64,000 nucleotides of DNA from Diplolepis rosae (taxonomy: Eukaryota > Arthropoda > Insecta > Hymenoptera > Diplolepididae): the NCBI GenBank assembly GCA_030998225.1, contig JAPYXD010000746.1, positions 2,294,001 through 2,358,000 on the forward strand, in the 5' to 3' direction. A model generated the notes under the pieces. It did not search any database. It was not told the DNA's origin and saw only the letters and a list, made by a program, of their open reading frames with translations. A program made the position numbers and the translations under genes. Of the stretch, positions 58,075-64,000 are shown piece by piece. How positions within the stretch are numbered: position 1 is the first letter of the stretch; each line of letters starts with the position of its first letter.

Positions 58075-58480
58075 TACATCCATTGGAAAGTTGTAGACAG
58101 TTGAATTGCGAATAAAATGAGCTGTCGTTTAATCTGATTGGATAATTAAGAGCGGAGAAAATTTGGAAAAACCGGGAAATTTAGCTTTTGTTAAACAAAT
58201 TAATATCTCAGTTAATTTTTAACCTTTTAGGTTGAGGTTTTGTGGAAAAGTAGCAGACTTTATGCTCTTCAAATGTATAAAAAAGGGACACTTTAAGATA
58301 ATACGTTTCCGCGCTATTTACACATTAATTTAAATAATGCGTTAATTGTAAAATGTCTGCTTTCCCGGTTTTTCCGAATTTCCTCCGCTTCTAATTATCC
58401 AATCAGATCAAGCGACGGCTTATTTTGTTCATAATTCAATTGTCTAAAGCTTTTGAATTGATGTTATCAAGATTGGATAA
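58075..58480. repeat. Inverted repeat with arms of about 100 bp
   Basis: Left arm about 58090-58190 (ATCTGATTGGATAATTAAGA, AAAAACCGGGAAA) and right arm about 58360-58460 (TTTCCCGGTTTTT, CTAATTATCCAATCAGATCA). The arms differ at many positions, so it is older than the 59.4-kb hairpin. Confidence 0.75.
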
Positions 58481-58662
58481 TTACCTTTAATGTTATAAAC
58501 GAAAAACTAAAACAAGTGCGAATTTTTGGTCTTAAATGTTAATAAAAAAGTTATAAATCATATTCCGCTGTCCAAAACATGACACAATTACTCTATGAAC
58601 AACCTTTCTTCTGATGGCGTAGTCCGTTATCTGAAATAAATAATGTCATAAGAAATCCCCTG

Positions 58663-58862
58663 TTGCTTGGACTAATGTTCCACCAAGAAGAAGAAGAGGA
58701 ACTCCTTCCCCAGGAGAGTGACAGTCGCTTGGTGGAAGATATCCCAATTTCAAATCAGAGAGAAGAAGAGGAACTTTTTCCACTACAGACTGACATCCCC
58801 TTAGTGCAAAGTGTACCTCTTCGTTGCTCTGATTCAACACGGAGGCAACTTTCATTCAACGG
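58663..58862 (+). other. Possible exon with a tandem acidic repeat
   Basis: An open frame holds two diverged copies of a unit of about 22 codons (EEEEELLPQESDSRLVEDIP, then EEEELFPLQTDIPLVQSVP) and ends at a GTCAGT donor-like site at 58861. The unit repeats at DNA level too (GAAGAAGAGGAACT twice). No family recognised; may be a fragment of a low-complexity gene or of a repeat. Confidence 0.25.
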
Positions 58863-59004
58863 TCAGTACAAAAATTTCAAACTCAACTAATTAATTTGGA
58901 ATTATTTGAAAAATTCAAAAGATAGTTTAACTTTAATAAATAAATTTCCTCGCGGACTCGGCCCAGTGAACGGTCATTGAATTCACAGACCGTTCACTAA
59001 CAGT

Positions 59005-59184
59005 TAGAGTTCTAAATTTCTCGGACATTTAAAATCCGGTCACGTTCTCGTGACTGTGGCCGTCATTTTAAGACAACTTGAGAATTTACAGAGAATTTAA
59101 GAGAATTTTACCTCCACCAATATTTTCTTTATCATTAAAACTTATAATATTGTAAATTTATTTCCAAACACTATGAATTTCAAT
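59005..59184 (-). repeat. Dispersed repeat, inverted copy of 25453-25637
   Basis: Reverse complement matches along the full length. Immediately to the left (58957-59004) is a GAACGGTCA...GACCGTTCA tip related to the 10.5-11.0-kb palindrome ends. Confidence 0.8.
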
Positions 59185-59373
59185 TGAGATAACGAAGTTG
59201 ACGTCACAGGCCATGTGGTGGGGATAGACTGTAAGTTAGGTTGGTCTTGGACAAAAGAAATATATGGGAATCATTGGGAAATTGATGAAACAAAATTTTC
59301 TAGCGTAAAAGTAAGTCATAAATTTATTAATAATTATATTTTTCAAGTGCAAAATTCATTTCCTCTTATTTTG

Positions 59374-59612
59374 AGTACCTACTTGTCGCTTGTCATTCTT
59401 TTAATTTTTTAATATAAAATAAAATGTCATAAATTTGTAGGTTATGATGACCGTTTGTTTTGAAGGATTTGAAGAATGTGTTAAAAAGGAGAACATGCTT
59501 ATCGATACATTCTTCAAATCTTTCAAAACATACGGTCATCATAACCTACAAATTTATGACATTTTATTTTATATTAAAAAATTAAAAGAATGACAAGCGA
59601 CAAGTAGGTACT
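59374..59612. repeat. Near-perfect long hairpin, 106-bp arms
   Basis: Left arm 59374-59479 and right arm 59507-59612 are complementary apart from a few bases; the spacer is 27 bp. Shared blocks include AGTACCTACTTGTCGCTTGT and GTAGGTTATGATGACCGT. Transcription through it would give a long dsRNA stem. No TIR-TSD evidence. Confidence 0.9.
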
Positions 59613-59946
59613 GAAAATATGTAATCAGAGAATTATGTGCAAAGTATTTTATATGAAGAAGTAATAAACATTTGATCTAATGAGTGCTAAATCTACATTC
59701 TTAATTAATTCTTAATTTTATAATCTTACTTTTTTGTGACCTAAGCACAGATTTTACACTTAAAATACAAAAATGCTTCACAGAATTGAAGTATTTTCTA
59801 AATATGAAGCAGTTTATTCACAAAGCTTTAAAATTTTGCAATTGAAATCTTGGTGTAAAATTTTAACCATTTATCGACTTTGAATTTTTCCTACGATTTC
59901 AGAAGAACAGGCAAATTAAGAATTACAAAATATTTCATTTAACAAA
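59613..59946. other. AT-rich interval left of the R1-type LINE
   Basis: No gene or repeat recognised; flank of the LINE 3' end. Confidence 0.5.
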
Positions 59947-60313
59947 TTTTTTTTTTTTTTTTTTGGTGAGGAGGAAAAATGGCAAAATCTTTTATAGACG
60001 TTGTACAGGACTCTCCTAGGACGGGTCTAGGCATACCTGTTAAAACCAGAAAATCCCCTCTCTCGAACCAATACACCACCCGCGGAACCGCCTTTCGGCT
60101 TTGAACTTCACGGGTGGTTGGTTCCATTAAAGTCGCGTGCGACTCTTCCGTCATCCGTTCGCTCGGAACTTCCACCCGCGGCCACCCGCCCACTAGGACA
60201 ACCGACCAGCCGCGCCACCCAGGGGAGAAACAAACAGATTCCTCCCCCGAACGACGCGGACAGTCAAGTCTACCCGAGACGCAGGACCGCGGGCGCAGGC
60301 CCCGATGCGATTT

Positions 60314-63300
60314 CTACTGGCCCTCCCCGTTGTTTCGCTCCCGACGCCCATCAAGCTCCCTCGTCTTCATCACAAGTGTGACGAATGACTCGATGAGAGT
60401 CCAGAACCGCTCAGACTGGAGCATGAGGGGGACCATCGTGTCAGGAGTAAGTTCGGAACCCACCGCCTGACCGAGGACCCCCCTAGCCACACCCCATTTT
60501 GCGCAGACGAAGAGTGCGTGCTCTGCGTTATCCACCGGGGAATCGCAGTAGCAACACGTCTCCTCGTCTCTCTTCTTAAAGCGCCTCAGGTACGCGTTAA
60601 AACAGCCATGGCCCGAGAGCGCTTGTGCCAAGTAAAAGCCGACTTCCCCGTGCTTTCTGTTCAGCCAGGTGGCGAGCTCCGAGATCAGGCGGTAGGGCCA
60701 TCTCCCTGTCTGCTCACCATGCCATCTCATCTGCCATTTCTCGACGAGTCTGCGCCTTCCATCCTTGCGGATGGCCTCCTTCGCGCGAGCGATTTTCTGC
60801 AGGTCGGCGCAGGTAAGCTCCTTGCGAAGCTGAAAGGTTTCCTGCCTTTCCTCCGCCAATAAATCTTTTGGCGGGACGCTCGCCAGGACCAGCACAGCGC
60901 TTGTCGAGATAGTTCTATATGCCGAAACTATTCTCAGCGCGACAAGTCTCTGCGCCGAGAACAGCTTCTTCTGAATAGCATGGTTTTGCAAGGCATTGGC
61001 CCAGACCGGAGCTGCATAAAGCAGCTTCGAATGGACCACGCTCGCCACCAATCTTCTTTTCGCTTCCCTGGGTCCACCAATGTTTGGCATAAGCCGGGCC
61101 AAATTTGCTCCACATTGCATGGCTTTGGCGGCTGCGATCTTTAGGTGTTCGCCAAAGCTAAGCCTACGATCCAGCTGCACCCCCAGGTACTTAATGCTTG
61201 TTTTCCACTCGACTTCATGCTCTCCGAGAACGATCCTCGGGTATTGGAAGGATCTCCTGTCCGTAACGAGCAAAGCCTCGGTTTTCTCAGGGGCCAATTT
61301 AAGACCTCTGCCATCCAACCAGCGCTTCGCTCGCCACAGGCTTTCATTGATCCTCAGCTCTAGGATTCCGACGTCGTCAGCGGCGCACACGACAAGTGCG
61401 TCATCCGCGAAGCCGACGATGCTCGTTCCAGCAGGCAGGTCCATGCGCAGGAAATCGTCGTACATGACGTTCCAAACGAGTGGACCCACCCGCGACCCTT
61501 GAGGGGCGCCACATGTCATCTCCTCCTTGAGAGACCATTTGTCGCCCTCATATATCACCCACCTGTCGCTCAGATAGTCATCTATCATTCGCAACAGGTA
61601 GTCTGGAACCTTTTTCCGCACCATCGCCTCGATGCAGATGTTCCATCTCGCGGTATTGAACGCATTGCGTATGTCAATGCTAATCAACGCACAGAATCCC
61701 TTACGCTTACCAGTTCCTTTTCTTGCATTTGTGGCGATGTTAACCACAGCTTGGATGGCGTCCACAGTGGACCTGCCTTTCCTGAATCCGAACTGGTTTT
61801 CCGAGAGCCCGTTCTCCCCGACCAAGAGAGCCTGAAGCCGTTGTAGAATCAACTCCTCCAGAAGCTTCCCCATCGTATCCAATAGGCATATTGGTCTATA
61901 CGACGAGGCGACCCCTAGAGGTTTGTTGCCCTTCCTCAGCAGGACCAACCTCTGTTTCTTCCAATCTGCGAAGAACCTCCCCTCCCGAAGACAGGAGTTA
62001 AAGGATTCTAGGAGGATCTCTGGGTACGCCCCGATCACCTCTTTGAGGATCTCGTTCGGCACCCCGTCGATACCTGGCGCTGTATTTGCCTTAAGCCTTC
62101 CACCCGCTCTCTTTAGTTCTTCGAGAGTGAAGAGTTCTTCGCGCCGTACCACGCAGGAACTGCGGTCCTGTCTTTGGAACGGCTCCACGTGTGGAAACAA
62201 GCTACACACAATGTACTGGACTCGATCGGGATTATCCAGGCCCGGGGTCTTTCTTCTAGCCACCAATCTCTTGGTGACTATTTTGAAGGCGAGACCCCAT
62301 GGGTCCTTCTCGACCTCACCGATCAAGTCTTTCCAGCATTGAAGTCGGCTTTTCTTTATGCCTCGCTTCAAAGCTGTTTTTGCCCCTTTCCATGCCTCGT
62401 GCAGCGTAGCATCCCCCTATGAACGGGTGAATTTTCGCCGCGCTGCGAGGCATTCTCGACGTAGGGCTGCCAACTGGTCGTTCCACCAGTACATCGCACC
62501 CTTGGCTTGCCTGCGCTCACGGCGAGGCATCGAGTAGTCGCAAGCCGCGATCACCTTCTGCCTCACCGAGCGCACAGCAGCTTCAAACGACCCAGCAGGG
62601 CAGACCCAACCAAGCTCATCGATGAGCCTGGTTTCTTCGAGGTGTTCGCGAAGTCTTTCCCTGCTAAGTCGTCTCGTGTTCCAGGAGGGGCTCCTTCCTT
62701 CGCCGCCCCTACCCTTATCCACCGCCTGACACCGTTGTTCTAGTGTGAATTCGATGCACCGGTGGTCACTCAAGGTTATTACCTCGAGGACCGACCAGTC
62801 GCTTATCCTTGAAGCGAGGCGAGGTGCGGCAATTGTGAGATCAATTATTGACCCCCCCGCTCCTCGTCTGAACGTAAATTCCCCGCCCTGATTCAAGACG
62901 ATCAGTTCGTTCCTAGCGACCATCTCGCCAACCAAGATTCCCCTCCTATCTAGGCGGGCTTCACCCCACTCGGGCGACTTACTGTTGAAGTCACCCCCTA
63001 TGAGGGATCGCCCGATGGCCTCACGGAGGCTTTCCTCAAGGAGGAGGATCTGGGTCTCAAAGACATCGAAGGGATCGCCGGGGGAGAAGTAGCAGCTGTA
63101 CACACGCACACCCGCCACCTCCACCCAGACGAACCCCGCGTCGGTCTCCAGGAAGTCCCCGACGCCCAAATCAGGGTTACAAACAAGGATGCCGGCCCTC
63201 CTTGATGCATCCTGATACCAAGCAGAGTTATCGGACCACTTGTACTGCTCACTAATGAGCAGCACATCAGCCCCCCTCTCCCTGGCAGTCTGCATCAGGA

Positions 63301-63475
63301 GGTCCTGGGCATCCTTCCCCCTTCCGAGGTTGATCTTTTTCGCCCCTGTCTGCACATGACAGGCACCTTGGTGGTGCCTTACAGGTCCCGGCCAAGTGTC
63401 CCGTGGCGCCGCACCTCCAACAGGCGTTTTTCCTGTCGGGGTTGCCGCAGCCCCGGGACCCGTGGCCGTACCCAA
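60314..63475 (-). pseudogene. ORF2 of the R1-type LINE: endonuclease and reverse transcriptase, one TAG
   Basis: 1053 codons in one frame, interrupted only by TAG at 62417-62419. Numbering from 63475: APE-type endonuclease at about 47-250 with E76 (LLISEQYK), D162 and N164 (GGDFNSKSPEW) and the SDH motif at 236-238. After the stop, the 685-codon segment has RT motifs NTAPGIDGVPNE, SYRPICLLD, NQFGFRKGRST, CGAPQGSRVGP and FADD at its residues 321-324, then a C-terminal CCYCDSPVDNAEHALFVC zinc-like motif. It nicks target DNA and reverse-transcribes element RNA there. The true start is uncertain: 63475 is only the first in-frame ATG; endonuclease homology begins near 63340, inside the ORF1 overlap. 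Confidence 0.9.
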
Positions 63476-64000
63476 GGCACCTGAAGCAGCGGGCGACTTC
63501 CAGGTGTTCGCGAATGCGGCACTCTACCCACCCGATCCTCAACTTACCTAGCTGAAGCAGACGCGCGGCGCCTGCCTCAGCCAGCCGGATCACTGCAGTC
63601 TTCACCCCACCAAAGCGGGTGAAGAGCCTGCAGGACCCCTCAAAAGCCGGTGTGCCCAATGCCAAGCACAGGGCAGACACAACCTCTTCTTTTTCAACGG
63701 TCTCGTCGAGGTCCCTAATTTCGAGGGACCTCGTCGAGACCAGGGCTGAAATTTGCGCCCTTTCCCCGACCGCCAGGTCGAGCTCCTTTCGGAAGGCCGA
63801 AAAGTCTCCCCCCTTTTTGAGGACCAAAAGGACTTCTTCCTTCCTGGTTCTCCGGATAGACAGGACCTCAAGTCCTGCCTTCCGGGGGTCGACCTTCGCC
63901 TTCATTTCCCTCAAGATGTCGGCGTAAGACTAGCCGTCCTTCGCCGACACCTTGATGGCGTCGCCCGACCTCGCGGCCGGGGAGCGCCTCGGCAACTTTC
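63267..64000 (-). pseudogene. ORF1 of the R1-type LINE, 5' part beyond window, one TAG
   Basis: Open from 63914 to 63267 (215 codons) and continuing upstream in the same frame to the window edge apart from TAG at 63930-63932. Gag-like fold (EIRDLDETVEKEEVVSAL, KLRIGWVECRI), then CFRCLGYGHGSRGC and CWRCGATGHLAGTC, both C-X2-C-X4-H-X4-C, and a third group starting CLSC. It packages element RNA. Its C-terminus overlaps the ORF2 frame by up to about 210 bp, so ORF2 translation probably depends on recoding or reinitiation, as in other R1-clade LINEs. Related to, but clearly diverged from, the ORF1 at 54.1 kb. Confidence 0.87.

Larger units (their letters stand above)
59947..64000 (-). mobile_element. 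R1-clade non-LTR retrotransposon, nearly intact, 5' end beyond window
   Basis: GC-rich block on the minus strand: ORF1 (with CCHC knuckles), overlapping ORF2 (endonuclease, RT, C-terminal Cys/His motif), a 3' UTR of about 350 bp and an A tail seen as 18 T at 59947-59964. Two-ORF layout with an APE-type endonuclease and a CCYC...H...C motif near the end is R1-clade. Only isolated TAG codons interrupt it. Its 5' end and target duplication are outside the window. Confidence 0.92.

Noticed and set aside
60114..62422. Many plus-strand frames of 60-140 codons
   Set aside because: Antisense shadows of the GC-rich R1-type ORF2, whose RT motifs are unambiguous on the minus strand.

Overview
The window is AT-rich eukaryotic DNA with GT-AG introns, a mariner element, Ty3/gypsy elements and R1-type LINEs. 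It is almost certainly an insect nuclear genome. Hymenoptera is my best guess, but that is inference from the mix of elements and nothing in the window proves it. The only clearly functional host gene is a USP8/UBPY-type deubiquitinase, whose last ten coding exons (about 901 codons) lie at 247-9122 on the plus strand; its start lies before base 1.

Everything downstream is dominated by mobile DNA. Left to right: a composite of nested hairpins (9.85-11.17 kb); an 810-bp foldback element built from ACGTCA/TGACGT half-sites (11.94-12.75 kb); and a full-length Ty3/gypsy retrotransposon (13124-23697) with two 1090-bp LTRs, a GCGT target duplication, a primer-binding site matching tRNA-Pro, a gag with two zinc knuckles, a TTTAAAC frameshift signal and a broken pol. 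That pol carries a macro-like domain between RNase H and integrase. Next come small terminal-inverted-repeat elements (25.7-26.9 kb), a LINE ORF1 remnant (27.4-28.4 kb, minus), an internally deleted mariner (30204-31121), a decayed multi-exon gene of unknown family (33.5-35.1 kb), a four-copy TATCGATA cluster (35.7 kb), a 1.5-kb palindrome (36.9-38.4 kb) and a C2H2 zinc-finger reading frame with one stop (38.6-39.3 kb).

A second, decayed gypsy element lies on the minus strand at 39675-45615. It has a CTAG target duplication and a tRNA-Lys-type primer site, has lost most of gag, and its 3' LTR has lost its promoter end. From 46.5 to 52.8 kb there are TA-flanked inverted-repeat elements carrying a tRNA-like segment, a tandem duplication full of NF-kB-like decamers, and another long-TIR element. 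A LINE copy with ORF1 but no ORF2 is at 53.87-55.70 kb and a MULE-like transposase exon at 56.2-56.6 kb. A near-perfect 106-bp-arm hairpin is at 59.4-59.6 kb. The window ends in the 3' part of a nearly intact R1-clade LINE (59.95 kb to the end, minus strand) interrupted only by single in-frame TAG codons.

The most interesting points are the macro-like domain inside the gypsy Pol, the well-formed -1 frameshift signal in the same element, the dense transcription-factor-like motif arrays in non-coding repeats, and the ORF1-only LINE.
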